From: DASYAN01 sp963727755
Lineage (GTDB): Bacteria; Chloroflexota; Ktedonobacteria; Ktedonobacterales; Ktedonobacteraceae
NCBI GenBank assembly: GCA_963727755.1
Contig: CAVSHN010000008.1
Span: 434,001 to 498,000, forward strand
Reading direction: 5' to 3'
Length of the DNA: 64,000 bases
Shown: piece by piece, positions 1 to 8,352 of the stretch
Position numbering within the stretch: position 1 is the first letter of the stretch
Layout of the letters: each line of letters begins with the position of its first letter
Position numbers and translations under genes: made by a program
The notes under the pieces: model-generated
Seen by the model: only the letters and a program-made list of their open reading frames with translations
The model's database searches: none
What the model was told of the DNA's origin: nothing

Positions 1-278
1 GCCCAAGTTACATCATGTCCGTGTACTGTGACAGTATATTGCCGTCCATCGGCTATCAGCGGACGACTGATCTCAATCTCAGCATGACGAGCGAGCCTCC
101 CCAGAGTTGGCCCATCATTGATATTTATTCCTCTCTGCAAAGCAAGCCAGGCTACAGCCCGGTACATTGCACCCGTATCAATGTAAAGATACCTTAATTG
201 ATGTGCTAATTTTTCACCGATTGTACTTTTTCCTGAACCAGCTGGTCCATCTATGGCAATGCGCCGTGGCCCGTGCAT
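1..278 (-). CDS. cmk: Cytidylate kinase, N-terminal part (runs off window)
   Basis: Reading the minus strand from the ATG at 278 gives an open frame to the window edge that starts MHGPRRIAIDGPAGSGKST and continues with a YIDTGAMYRAVAWLAL segment. The first is the Walker A P-loop and the second the CMP-binding segment of bacterial cytidylate kinases, which phosphorylate CMP and dCMP in the cytoplasm. An AAGGAGG ribosome-binding site lies at 283-289, four bases before the ATG. About 92 residues are visible; the family is about 225 long, so the C-terminal part is outside the window. It follows rluB on the same strand, an arrangement common in bacteria (rluB-cmk). Confidence 0.93.
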   Translation of the reverse strand, partial: MHGPRRIAIDGPAGSGKSTIGEKLAHQLRYLYIDTGAMYRAVAWLALQRGININDGPTLGRLARHAEIEISRPLIADGRQYTVTVHGHDVTW

Positions 279-388
279 GAAGCCTCCTTGACTTAGGCAT
301 AAAAATAGGGAACAATAGTAATCCACCAAGGGGATTATATCATAGTTTCGAGAGGCGAATAGCTGAGAAAAACAAACAACCCCTTGTA

Positions 389-1123
389 CTACCCACGAAG
401 CATGGCAACCTCAGCCTCTGTAAGATAACGCCACTTGCCGACAGGGACGCCCTCCAGGGTCAGCGATCCGAGTCCCACCCGCATCAACTGATGCACTGGA
501 TATCCTAGTTTCGCTAGCATCCGGCGCACTTGCCGTTTGCGTCCCTCATGGATAGTCAAGGCTAGCAAAGTCTCGTTGCCAGCTTGGCGAAGCAGGCGTA
601 CCCGTGCCGGAGACGTTTTATACGATCGCCCATCATCCTCTGTAATCACCACTCCAGTACGCAATGCAGTTAGCACAGATTTCGGAGGATGCCCCTGCAC
701 AAGCACTTCATAATGCTTCTCCTTCACATAACGAGGATGCGAGAGATGCAATGAAAAATCTCCATCATTCGTCAGCAACAACAATCCACTCGTATCAATA
801 TCAAGCCGACCGACCGGATAAATACGCAATTTACGAATATCAGGAGGCAACAGATCAAGTACAGTGGGACGCCCTTGGGGATCATGCACCGTGCAGATAT
901 AACCAACCGGCTTATTGAGAAGAAGATAGATATGGCGAGTAGGTGCATCGACCAGTTTGCCATCAACGCATACACGATCACGAGTAGGATCGATTTGCAC
1001 TCCCTGAGTTGTTACCACCAAACCATTTACCTGGACACGTCCAGAGGCTATCAAATCCTCTGCATGACGTCGCGAGGCTACACCAGCATGGGCCAGGAAA
1101 CGTGCTAGTCGTTCAGGTTGCAT
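389..1123 (-). CDS. rluB: 23S rRNA pseudouridine synthase, RluB/RsuA family
   Basis: A 244-residue protein of normal family length. Residues 1-60 form an S4 RNA-binding domain (ERLARFLAHAGVASRRHAE). The catalytic domain follows, with the signature GRLDIDTSGLLLLTNDGD in which the aspartate is the nucleophile, and later the KRQVRRMLAKLGYPV motif. Family members convert a specific uridine of 23S rRNA (RluB) or 16S rRNA (RsuA) to pseudouridine. The position directly upstream of cmk favours RluB. The gene probably shares a transcript with cmk (110-base gap). Confidence 0.92.
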   Translation of the reverse strand: MQPERLARFLAHAGVASRRHAEDLIASGRVQVNGLVVTTQGVQIDPTRDRVCVDGKLVDAPTRHIYLLLNKPVGYICTVHDPQGRPTVLDLLPPDIRKLRIYPVGRLDIDTSGLLLLTNDGDFSLHLSHPRYVKEKHYEVLVQGHPPKSVLTALRTGVVITEDDGRSYKTSPARVRLLRQAGNETLLALTIHEGRKRQVRRMLAKLGYPVHQLMRVGLGSLTLEGVPVGKWRYLTEAEVAMLRG

Positions 1124-1178
1124 ACACTATCAAATCTCCTCGGTTGCTATCTAGGATTCCCGAACAAAATTTCTACAG

Positions 1179-2366
1179 TTAAACGTCTCTCCTGCCGATC
1201 AAACAGACCTCACAATGTTTCTCACGGCACATTTGTTGATAGATAAAGTGAAGACCTTGCTGCTGGCAAGCCCCACGAGGCTCCTTCGACAAGCACAATT
1301 GCGTACTCATTCGACGCGTAATACGATTGGAAGAGAGGCCAGGATATTGCATATAAATGGCCAGTGCACGCTCATAGAATAGCATATCATGCTCTAGCAA
1401 GGCAATGGCAGCGGCAAAGGGCAAGACAACATTGCAAATAAGTATATCAGTGCGTGCAAGACTCAACCCCAGCATACAAAATGCCTCGCGTAGAGACTGC
1501 AACACATCTGTCAGGATAATTTCAGACACTTGCTGGCCCGGTAAGAGCAACCCACGTAGCGTCATCCAAATACCAGGAGTTCTCCATTGAGTAACCAAGC
1601 GAGAGAGCACATGCAACCGAGAGACATCCAATGGCGATGGCTCAAGCGCACGTCCTAGAGGCTCCGGCATGCTCTGAGCTTTTCCCAGCAATTGTAGGCC
1701 CGCAGCACGAAAAAAGGCGCGATCTCGTCCATATCCCAGACCTTCAGCCAGAGCCGGGATCAAGCAAGTATCATACAAGCTATGTTCATCAATCGAAGCA
1801 ACACTATGCAATTGCTCCACAAATGCATGAGCTTTCTGTTCAAAACGCAACACCCCAGCTTGCACCAATAGCTTATCATATTCTTCTCCAGTTAAGCGTT
1901 GTCTTACGCGATGACATGGCCAGACATACTCATCTGCAAGCGGAACTTGAAAAGGAACCTGCCATCCGGCCAGAGGAAGATCCTGCAATGAACATACAGG
2001 AACCCCCAGTCCATCCTGACGCATTGTTGGGCCAATACGATCGCAAACAAGCACCACATGCAAAATGACACCATTATAGCGCGGATCAGTATGATGCTGA
2101 TGCGCTTCCCAATCGCTAGCCCGAATATGAAACTCAATATCGCCTATCTGTTTCTCAAGCAGACCTGCTTGCAGCTCTCCATCAACTCCAGAGCAGAGAG
2201 GAGAAGAAAGGTACAGCACAGCATCATGCACATCTGGTCCCATCGATCCACCGGGATATCCGGGAAAGACAACTCGCACCGATCCGCCGCTACTCAGTGG
2301 CAACACGCTACCAGGCACTATAGCCCACCAACGGCGCACAATTTCACTTTCATCAGATTTGTGCAA
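1179..2366 (-). CDS. DUF2851 family protein, 5' end altered by a transposon end
   Basis: The protein contains a block GDIEFHIRASDWEAHQHH followed by DPRYNGVILHVV, which I recognise as DUF2851, a family of unknown function common in Chloroflexota and Bacteroidota. The rest of about 395 residues is alpha-helical and ends with a Cys-rich tail (CLSKEPRGACQQQG, then CREKHCEVC). The open frame runs back to an ATG at 2414, but its first 16 or so codons are translated from a transposon-like hairpin (about 2373-2395), so I place the start at the TTG at 2366, preceded by AGGGG. A GTG at 2339 is another option. It lies 55 bases upstream of rluB on the same strand. Confidence 0.75.
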   Translation of the reverse strand: MHKSDESEIVRRWWAIVPGSVLPLSSGGSVRVVFPGYPGGSMGPDVHDAVLYLSSPLCSGVDGELQAGLLEKQIGDIEFHIRASDWEAHQHHTDPRYNGVILHVVLVCDRIGPTMRQDGLGVPVCSLQDLPLAGWQVPFQVPLADEYVWPCHRVRQRLTGEEYDKLLVQAGVLRFEQKAHAFVEQLHSVASIDEHSLYDTCLIPALAEGLGYGRDRAFFRAAGLQLLGKAQSMPEPLGRALEPSPLDVSRLHVLSRLVTQWRTPGIWMTLRGLLLPGQQVSEIILTDVLQSLREAFCMLGLSLARTDILICNVVLPFAAAIALLEHDMLFYERALAIYMQYPGLSSNRITRRMSTQLCLSKEPRGACQQQGLHFIYQQMCREKHCEVCLIGRRDV

Positions 2367-2372
2367 GGAAAC

Positions 2373-2815
2373 CCCTGGCTTGAGCCATGGGGAGGAATGG
2401 CTCCCTGTACACATGGGCGGAGGGGAAGGCTAGTGGAGGCTTAAGCCAGCTAGACTTGTGCGATCGCACTCTCTTGCTCTCCTTTCTGTCGTGAGTCCCT
2501 TGCGGGAAGCCGTTTTTGGTGGGAACGGCTAAACCCTTGTAAACTGCTCTTTCGAGCCCCTGGTTTCCCAGGTGATGTTCGCCTCGACAATGTTATCAGG
2601 CGGCATATTCTCTCAGCACTTCCTTAACCCTTGTACAGATGTTTAACCGAGAGATTTTAGAGCTACAGGCTGGCGTCGCACCCGTAGGTCAGAACTTGAA
2701 CACTTCCTGATAACGTAGCCCGATTGCTCGGACTGAGTCTGGTCAGGTGGGCTTGCAAAGCGGCCTTTCAACTACTCACAAGCCCCTGGCTTTAGCCATG
2801 GGGTTCCTGACAGGG
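2373..2815. mobile_element. Solo IS200/IS605-type element without a transposase (PATE/MITE-like), possible stand-alone omega RNA
   Basis: This stretch has no convincing gene. Both ends carry nearly the same imperfect hairpin: CCCCTGGCTTGAGCCATGGGG near 2376 and CCCCTGGCTTTAGCCATGGGG near 2783, the kind of subterminal palindrome typical of IS200/IS605 ends. The interior contains further short inverted repeats (for example around 2553-2575), as expected for a structured RNA. I infer a transposase-less derivative moved in trans. Orientation and exact ends are uncertain because the hairpins are almost symmetrical. Confidence 0.5.
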
Positions 2816-3112
2816 ATTTGCAGAAACTAACGCCATGACCATTATAAAATATATACCTCTACTCTGGCCAAAAGCGGAAACCGGTGTGGATTGATAAGTT
2901 TCTATTTTTGCACTTTTCTTGGAGTGAGCTTGTAGAGAATAGGGCACAAGGAAATTTTCTCTTTTTCCTCTTGCAAATGTTCTCATTGATCAGGTATCCT
3001 CTTTATTAAAGAGTGGTTCCAGTTGGAAATGTGCAAAGAGGGGATAAGCAACAGAGATGTTCGCTCTCTCATTTTGAGCGAACCGTCATTTAGCATCAAA
3101 GGCAAGGGAAAT

Positions 3113-4855
3113 ATGCTCGATTTACAGACTGGCAAAAGACGAGGACGAATCACCCTCTCTTTCATCCTCAGATCGCTCATCTCACTACTCACTTTGGGGC
3201 TCCTTTTACAAACAGGCCACATCCAAGCAGATGGCGCTGTCAGCCTCCAAGTCTCAGGTATGAAGGCCACCATATCCAATGGTATCTTCACCATCAAGTT
3301 CAACAGTTCGGGTAACGGATATTCGCTCGTCTACAAGGGCCAAGAACTGATCGGACCAGCTAAGGGCTTTTATAGTTCTGTCGACGGAGGCTCCTCATTT
3401 CAAACATTTAAAGCGACCCAGCTGAAGGTAGTCACCAACACATCATCTATGGTAGATATTGCCTATATCAGCAGCTGGGGTGCATTTCACTATATCATGC
3501 TCAACGGCGTCAGTGGCCTCTATTCCTATTTTATAGCTAGCAATATCGGCACCGTGGGGGAGTTCCGCACGGTCTACGAAGTCGATAGCAGCATCTTCCA
3601 TACTGGCTACAATAGGGTAGAAAGCGCCATAGCATTGCCTTCAGCGAGTCAATTGCAGGCGGCAACTCCTGTACAGGATGCCACCTATAAACTAGCCGAT
3701 GGAACAGTTTACACAAAATACAACGCCGCTACGTACATCAATCAGGATACACTCCACGGCACCTACGGCAGTGGGTACGGAGTCTGGATGATCTCGCCCA
3801 GCCATGAGTATGTTGATGGAGGACCAATGAAGCAAGAGCTGACCGTGCATGCCGTCGGAGTGGTTCTCAACATGCTCGTCAGTGGTCACTTCGGAACTCC
3901 AAGTGTGTCTATCCCCAGCGGCAAGATCTATGGCCCCTGGCTTCTCTACTTCAATAACGGCAGCATTTCCGATGCCCGGGCACAAGCCACCGCCCAGGTT
4001 GCACAGTGGCCATATAGATGGCTCTCCAATCCCTCCTATCCGCTCTCGCGCACGACGGTAACCGGTACTTTGGTACTATCAAGTGGACAACCTGCGGCAG
4101 GCGCAACAGTAACTCTGGCTGCACTAGGTGGGGATGTCTATTCCCAGGGAGCAGGCTATATCTTCTGGACCCAAGCCAATGCCAAAGGCCATTTCACCAT
4201 TCCCAAAGTGCGCCCAGGAACCTATAGCCTGTATGCCTGGGCCAATGGAGGGACAACTACTTCAGGCAGTATCGGCACCGTGGCCGATCAATACGAGCGA
4301 AACCACATCACAGTCTGTGGGTCATCGGTCAATCTGGGAACATTGACCTGGAAAATCACACAGTATAAGCATTTCTTATGGCAGATTGGGACTGCTGACC
4401 GCAAGGCTGACGAATTCAAGCTCGGAAACGTACCCCGCCTGTATGGCCTGTGGAATCAGGTTCCTGCCGACCTGACCTATACCATCGGCAAGAGTACACC
4501 TGCCAACAACTGGTATTACGCACAAACGAAGGTCGGCACCTGGAACGTCAGCTTCAACCTCAGCCAACCTTACAAGGGCAAGGCGCATTTGACAGTAGCT
4601 CTGGCCGGAGCAAGTAATTACCGAAATCACGTGAGCGTTCTGGTGAACAATACTTCGGTAGCAACTTTTCCACAATTTCCTAATGACTCAACCATTTATC
4701 GCAGCGGGAACCAGAGTGGTCGCTATCACTTGCTTACTTTTACTTTCCCTGCATCCTTATTGAAAGTGGGGAGTAACACCATGACTTTCAATATGACCAA
4801 CGTCAACAATGGTGGGGGCATCATGTACGACTTCATCAAACTGGAGACTGATTGA
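3113..4855 (+). CDS. Secreted polysaccharide lyase family 4-like protein (rhamnogalacturonan lyase-like)
   Basis: From the ATG at 3113 (preceded by AAGGGAA) the protein has 580 residues and starts with a basic segment and a hydrophobic signal sequence (ISLLTLGLLLQTGHIQADGA). Three parts follow as in PL4 lyases: a beta-sandwich catalytic region (to about residue 310), a fibronectin-III/carboxypeptidase-like repeat (VTGTLVLSSGQPAAGATVTL, with GHFTIPKVRPGTYSLYAWA) and a C-terminal jelly-roll carbohydrate-binding region that ends MYDFIKLE. The IGTADRKADEFK segment fits the known IGxxDGxxxxF block of the family. The likely role is extracellular cleavage of pectic rhamnogalacturonan. The longer frame from 3023 lacks a ribosome-binding site. 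The gene sits alone between two IS200/IS605-type elements. Catalytic residues were not verified. Confidence 0.62.
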   Translation: MLDLQTGKRRGRITLSFILRSLISLLTLGLLLQTGHIQADGAVSLQVSGMKATISNGIFTIKFNSSGNGYSLVYKGQELIGPAKGFYSSVDGGSSFQTFKATQLKVVTNTSSMVDIAYISSWGAFHYIMLNGVSGLYSYFIASNIGTVGEFRTVYEVDSSIFHTGYNRVESAIALPSASQLQAATPVQDATYKLADGTVYTKYNAATYINQDTLHGTYGSGYGVWMISPSHEYVDGGPMKQELTVHAVGVVLNMLVSGHFGTPSVSIPSGKIYGPWLLYFNNGSISDARAQATAQVAQWPYRWLSNPSYPLSRTTVTGTLVLSSGQPAAGATVTLAALGGDVYSQGAGYIFWTQANAKGHFTIPKVRPGTYSLYAWANGGTTTSGSIGTVADQYERNHITVCGSSVNLGTLTWKITQYKHFLWQIGTADRKADEFKLGNVPRLYGLWNQVPADLTYTIGKSTPANNWYYAQTKVGTWNVSFNLSQPYKGKAHLTVALAGASNYRNHVSVLVNNTSVATFPQFPNDSTIYRSGNQSGRYHLLTFTFPASLLKVGSNTMTFNMTNVNNGGGIMYDFIKLETD

Positions 4856-4885
4856 TCCAACAACTATAGGCTAATCCTTCGTGAC

Positions 4886-5109
4886 ACTCTGCACGGACTA
4901 AAGTCCGGCAGCTTCTGACTCCCCGACATAGTCTGTTCCCCGAGCGATTGGGTCGTAGACCCGGCTCGATTGGGACAGTAGTTGTAATGCATTCGCTTCC
5001 CCATCCTTAAAGGTTGTATGGGAACCGAATGCATTAGTCGGTGAAATCGCGAACGGGCTCAACCAACCTTGAGGTGCCGTTCTGGGCGGTGCCATGCCCA
5101 TTGTTGCTC
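4886..5109 (-). ncRNA. Probable TnpB guide RNA (omega RNA / reRNA)
   Basis: TnpB proteins use an RNA transcribed from the 3' end of tnpB through the transposon right end, with the flanking host DNA acting as guide. The 220 bases after the tnpB stop have no gene and contain strong hairpins: a 50-bp inverted repeat at 4986-5035, a CGAGC...GCTCG stem enclosing GGGTC-GTA-GACCC (about 4938-4962) and the CGGACTTTAGTCCG end hairpin. The predicted guide would be the roughly 16-20 bases just below 4885 read on the minus strand. This is inferred from position and structure only. Confidence 0.42.
4986..5035. repeat. 50-bp palindromic interspersed repeat, copy 1
   Basis: A 50-base unit bounded by AATGCATTCG and CGAATGCATT. 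Its reverse complement matches 31493-31542 inside nuoL at 48 of 50 positions. Both copies are exactly 50 bases, so this is a dispersed repeat family rather than chance. Confidence 0.85.
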
Positions 5110-6519
5110 TCATGCCCCGTCCAGGCCCACAGCTTGGACGTTTGGCTCTTGGAGAGTAACAACACCCGCATCTTGCGATGCTTGCTCGTGGGAACATACC
5201 CTCACGAGTGGAGGCTTTTCCTGGAAGATGAGGCCGAAGCGTTCGAATAGTCTATTGCCGATCATCAAACTAGCGTTTCTGTCCGCATTTCCGCGCATAC
5301 CGCATTCTGCACAATATACTAGTGGAGCACCCATCTGATAGCCTTTGGCGGGCTGCCCTTCAGCATAGCGAGCAACTGGAGCGCCACATCTTGCACAGGT
5401 ACAACTAGTATTTCTGGGATTTACCCGACTGGTGAGAATACCAGCATTGTACGCTTTGTACTTTGTATACTTGAAGATGCGCCCTTTCATCCAGAAGGCA
5501 CGTTTCTGGTTGCCTCGCTTGCTATACTTGCCCTTCTCAGGCTTGAGGTTACCGAGGTGCTCAAACACCAATATGCTTGCCTCATGCTCCTGGGCAAACT
5601 GGACAATGCGAGCAGAAACTAGGTGCGAGAGCGAGTCGTCGTAGTTCCTGATCTTATTCCACAGGTCTGCATTGTCCTGTTCGTCTTGAGCAATGATACC
5701 AGTTTGAGACCGTTTGCATGCGATACGACCGAGCTGTTTCTTCCTAAAGCCATTTACCCGTTTTCCACTACCAATGAACTTAGTGGCAAGAGTCGAACCT
5801 TTTACATCTCTAATCGTACACACTGCTAATGGGCCATCTAGATTTAAGTCGATGGCACAGATACGTGTATTGCTTATTGTTTTAATCTGCTTTTCTATTT
5901 TGAGTGGATTTTTGATCTTCTTTTCGATTGGTGTATGCAAATACCAGTGACCGCCCCTATGCACCAATTGAGGACTGCATAGATCGAAACCTTCGGGTAT
6001 TTCGCGCCCAGTGATGTGCATACGTATCCAGCTCCAGCAGGTTCCTGTCCAGACCTTGATGCAAATGGAGAAGTCTGTCCGTTCCTTCCACATGCCTGCG
6101 TAAAGGGTTGCAGACTTGTTCCAAGTGCGTGGAGGAACTGGAGGGCGCTCATGGAATTTCTTGCCTTTGGCCTCAACCTTTGCTTTGTGCTTCTGCCAAC
6201 GTGCCAGATGAGAATAGAACGAACGAGCAGAGCCAAGAGCAGCATTGATAGCGGCCCGCCTGAACATGGCTGGAATATCCTCTTGAACTCCGGTAAGAGG
6301 CATGACGGGATGAGGGTTAATCTCAGTCTTATGCGTGAGCTGCTCTAGTGCCCGCAATGCATCCATGTTCCCCAAGTCGAGGATCTTGCTATGAGCTTGG
6401 ATGACATCGAAGTAGAAGGCCGCTACCCGATTGAAAAGAGCTTGATTGGCATGCAACCATGCACCATGAGCAAGTTCGTGATTAAGTTGTTGCCTGATAG
6501 TGATAGTTGCTTTTGCCAT
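5110..6519 (-). CDS. tnpB: RNA-guided nuclease TnpB of IS200/IS605
   Basis: A 469-residue protein. After a helical N-terminal region it carries the split RuvC nuclease: motif I AIDLNLDGPL (Asp), motif II ILVFEHLGNL (Glu), and a zinc finger CTCARCG...CAEC running into motif III GNADRNASLMI (Asp). All three catalytic acids are present. TnpB cuts DNA under guidance of the right-end RNA and promotes retention of the element. The gene starts three bases after the tnpA stop, so the two are probably co-translated. The tail after motif III (about 50 residues) is probably not part of the fold. The arrangement is typical of the family. Confidence 0.93.
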   Translation of the reverse strand: MAKATITIRQQLNHELAHGAWLHANQALFNRVAAFYFDVIQAHSKILDLGNMDALRALEQLTHKTEINPHPVMPLTGVQEDIPAMFRRAAINAALGSARSFYSHLARWQKHKAKVEAKGKKFHERPPVPPRTWNKSATLYAGMWKERTDFSICIKVWTGTCWSWIRMHITGREIPEGFDLCSPQLVHRGGHWYLHTPIEKKIKNPLKIEKQIKTISNTRICAIDLNLDGPLAVCTIRDVKGSTLATKFIGSGKRVNGFRKKQLGRIACKRSQTGIIAQDEQDNADLWNKIRNYDDSLSHLVSARIVQFAQEHEASILVFEHLGNLKPEKGKYSKRGNQKRAFWMKGRIFKYTKYKAYNAGILTSRVNPRNTSCTCARCGAPVARYAEGQPAKGYQMGAPLVYCAECGMRGNADRNASLMIGNRLFERFGLIFQEKPPLVRVCSHEQASQDAGVVTLQEPNVQAVGLDGA

Positions 6520-6522
6520 AGC

Positions 6523-6939
6523 TCATATTCCTTTCTGTGCATCGATATACATTTGAATAGTTTGTGCAGATACAGCACCCGCTGTGCTTGCAAAGTAAGA
6601 GCGCGTCCATAGAGACGGAAGCTTAGAAGTGACCTCTTTGAACTCTTTATTTAAGTGGAAAGAGGTATATCCTTTTAGCTCTTTAATTACATCCGCCGCG
6701 CTATCTCTAGGCCAGACACGTACGAATATATGGATATGATCCGGTTGAATAGCCAGAGTGAGGATTTTCCATCCTTGCTCTTGGCATTTGGCTTCTAAGA
6801 GTTGCTGACAGCGTTCTTTGAGCCTACCAGTGAGGATAGCTTTCCGTCTCTTGGGGCACCAGATGAGATGATATACAATTAAATGGACCCTGTGCTCATC
6901 CCTGCTATATTCGATTGTCGAATTGTTTGTCGTATCCAT
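6523..6939 (-). CDS. tnpA: IS200-type Y1 transposase TnpA
   Basis: A 138-residue protein of normal family length. It shows HLIVYHLIWCPKRRKAIL near the N-terminus, the HUH metal-binding motif HIHIFV in context QPDHIHIFVRVWP, and the C-terminal IQMYIDAQ containing the catalytic tyrosine. These enzymes cut and rejoin single-stranded DNA at hairpin ends. All key residues are present. The gene lies upstream of tnpB and next to the left-end palindromes. Confidence 0.94.
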   Translation of the reverse strand: MDTTNNSTIEYSRDEHRVHLIVYHLIWCPKRRKAILTGRLKERCQQLLEAKCQEQGWKILTLAIQPDHIHIFVRVWPRDSAADVIKELKGYTSFHLNKEFKEVTSKLPSLWTRSYFASTAGAVSAQTIQMYIDAQKGI

Positions 6940-7135
6940 GAGAGGATTATACGCTATCCTCTACAGACTGTCAAGCGTTGAACGGACTTTTGGCTAAAGC
7001 CACGACGCCTAACCGCCAGGGTTAAAACCCTGCGGTTTGCGGACGGGCTAAAGCCTATCTTAATCAAAAGTTCTAAAAAACGACCAGACCTACGATAACT
7101 CGTAGGTCTGAGCTATAGATCGACTGGGAGCCACG

Positions 7136-7459
7136 TCAACTGAACATCTTTTCATTAACGAGCGATAAACCCGTTTTATCTACCGAAACCTGATTAATGT
7201 GCAAGTTCTTCTGCTGCAGCTGGCTTGACAGGGATAAAGAGAGGCCATGCGATGGCACTTTGATAAACATTTCATTCCATCCTCTGATTTCCACATCATC
7301 AGTAGAGTGAGAAAAGAACCGACAAGGGATACCAATCATGAAAATCTCAGGTATATCCCCCTTGCCTTTGACATGTACAACTTTTCCTCCATTAGCTCTT
7401 ATTGCATCTATAGCTTTCTCTGATATCTGTCCTACAGTTATCCAATGTAATCCATTCAT
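7136..7459 (-). CDS. Hypothetical protein, 107 residues
   Basis: I do not recognise this protein. It begins MNGLHWITVGQISEKAIDAI and seems a compact alpha/beta fold (VVHVKGKGDIPEIFMIGIP) with no signal peptide or membrane segment. The start is well supported: AGGAGG lies at 7471-7476, eleven bases before the ATG. An inverted repeat (7500-7535) sits just upstream. It stands next to the IS left end and is the only gene between the IS and the pseudokinase pair. Confidence 0.6.
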   Translation of the reverse strand: MNGLHWITVGQISEKAIDAIRANGGKVVHVKGKGDIPEIFMIGIPCRFFSHSTDDVEIRGWNEMFIKVPSHGLSLSLSSQLQQKNLHINQVSVDKTGLSLVNEKMFS

Positions 7460-7499
7460 TATTCTATAATCCTCCTGTTGATCAATAGATGGCTATTCA

Positions 7500-7535
7500 A
7501 AAATATTCAACAGCCTATTAGCAGCTGAATATTTT
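7500..7535. promoter_or_regulatory. 10-bp inverted repeat upstream of the 7459 gene
   Basis: AAAATATTCA at 7500-7509 is repeated inverted as TGAATATTTT at 7526-7535 with a 16-base spacer, about 41 bases before the hypothetical gene. It could be an operator or transcript hairpin; no run of T follows that would suggest a terminator. Confidence 0.35.
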
Positions 7536-7565
7536 CAACAGTCACACCCAATCGCAGGCTCCTCT

Positions 7566-7755
7566 CAAACCGCATATTGGAGCACAGACGATGCCTGTCA
7601 GAAGGGCTCTCATTGCCACAGTGACACAAGGCACTCATAAACAGGTCACAAGCTCCACTCAATCACACATCGGAGCACAGGTAGTGGCTGTCAGAAGGGC
7701 TTATCGTTGCCACGACGACACAACGACACACACCCAGGAGTCAAATATAACTCAG
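7566..7755. repeat. Degenerate tandem duplication, about 93-bp period
   Basis: Two diverged copies share the words GGAGCACAG, GGCTGTCAGAAGGGCT (CCTGTCAGAAGGGCT in copy 1) and TTGCCAC. The word AGCACAG occurs at 7581 and 7674, 93 bases apart. A 74-codon open frame crosses it but has no ribosome-binding site and probably reflects the repeat. Confidence 0.5.
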
Positions 7756-7860
7756 AAGACCCAACAATATTTTAAGACAATTTGGTACAAATTGCAAGGA
7801 TGTGAGCAAAGATAACTCACAGAGCGCGTCTAGCTGTATCAACTTCACAAAAAAGCTGTA

Positions 7861-8352
7861 TCACATTGGAATAGAGAGAACATTGTGCCCTTCATGTCCT
7901 AACTGTACCAGATGCGAAACAAAAATTTCGATGACAAACGGCTTTTCATAAAGTGGGTTGCGCTCCTTATCCATAAAAAAGATCTGTAAGCGTTCTCGGC
8001 GTGAACTGGGCCCGGAGGCAAGAGGATGCATTGGCACTGTCACCTCTGCTGCATAGCCACTGGCTGGTATCGCAATATCTGCTTGCTGGACCATATAAGC
8101 ATAGCTCTTATAGAGAGCTAAACGAACCTCGATATGCACAATATCTCCATCCATCAGAGCACTCAATCCTCCAGTTCGAGCTTCTCCAGTGAACTGATCA
8201 CGACCTATAATCTGAATACGAATAGCATAGCTCTGCGTAGGTTGGATACGCATCGGGGTCTCAATCAGAAGCTGCTGCCATCGTGGTATGCCTTTGCTCA
8301 CCAAGAATGAAGCGTTGAACACGTTTGAAAAGGAATGCGGTTTTATCAGCAT
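7861..8352 (-). CDS. Predicted beta-rich protein overlapping the pseudokinase 3' end
   Basis: The frame encodes up to 163 residues in the +1 frame relative to the upstream kinase-like gene and overlaps its last 92 bases. The part after residue 20 (PRWQQLLIETPMRIQPTQSY) reads like a genuine beta-sandwich protein. I see no good ribosome-binding site for the ATG at 8253 or for a GTG further up. Two readings are possible: a coupled small gene, or the original C-terminal domain of the kinase-like protein separated by a frameshift near 8262-8300. The family is not recognised. Confidence 0.5.
   Translation of the reverse strand: MLIKPHSFSNVFNASFLVSKGIPRWQQLLIETPMRIQPTQSYAIRIQIIGRDQFTGEARTGGLSALMDGDIVHIEVRLALYKSYAYMVQQADIAIPASGYAAEVTVPMHPLASGPSSRRERLQIFFMDKERNPLYEKPFVIEIFVSHLVQLGHEGHNVLSIPM

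Larger units (their letters stand above)
4885..7062 (-). mobile_element. Complete IS200/IS605 family element (tnpA plus tnpB)
   Basis: The element carries tnpA (6523-6939) and tnpB (5110-6519) in that order on the minus strand. Its left end has palindromes (CGCAGGGTTTTAACCCTGGCG and GTGGCTTTAGCCAC-like, about 6990-7040). Its right end has the CGGACTTTAGTCCG palindrome (about 4898-4911). Such ends without terminal inverted repeats fit single-strand transposition by a Y1 transposase. Both proteins look intact, so the element may still be active. The insertion lies 30 bases after the lyase stop. Exact ends are estimates. Confidence 0.8.

Noticed and set aside
7591..7815. 74-codon plus-strand frame
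   Set aside because: Lies in a degenerate tandem duplication, no ribosome-binding site, no protein-like pattern.
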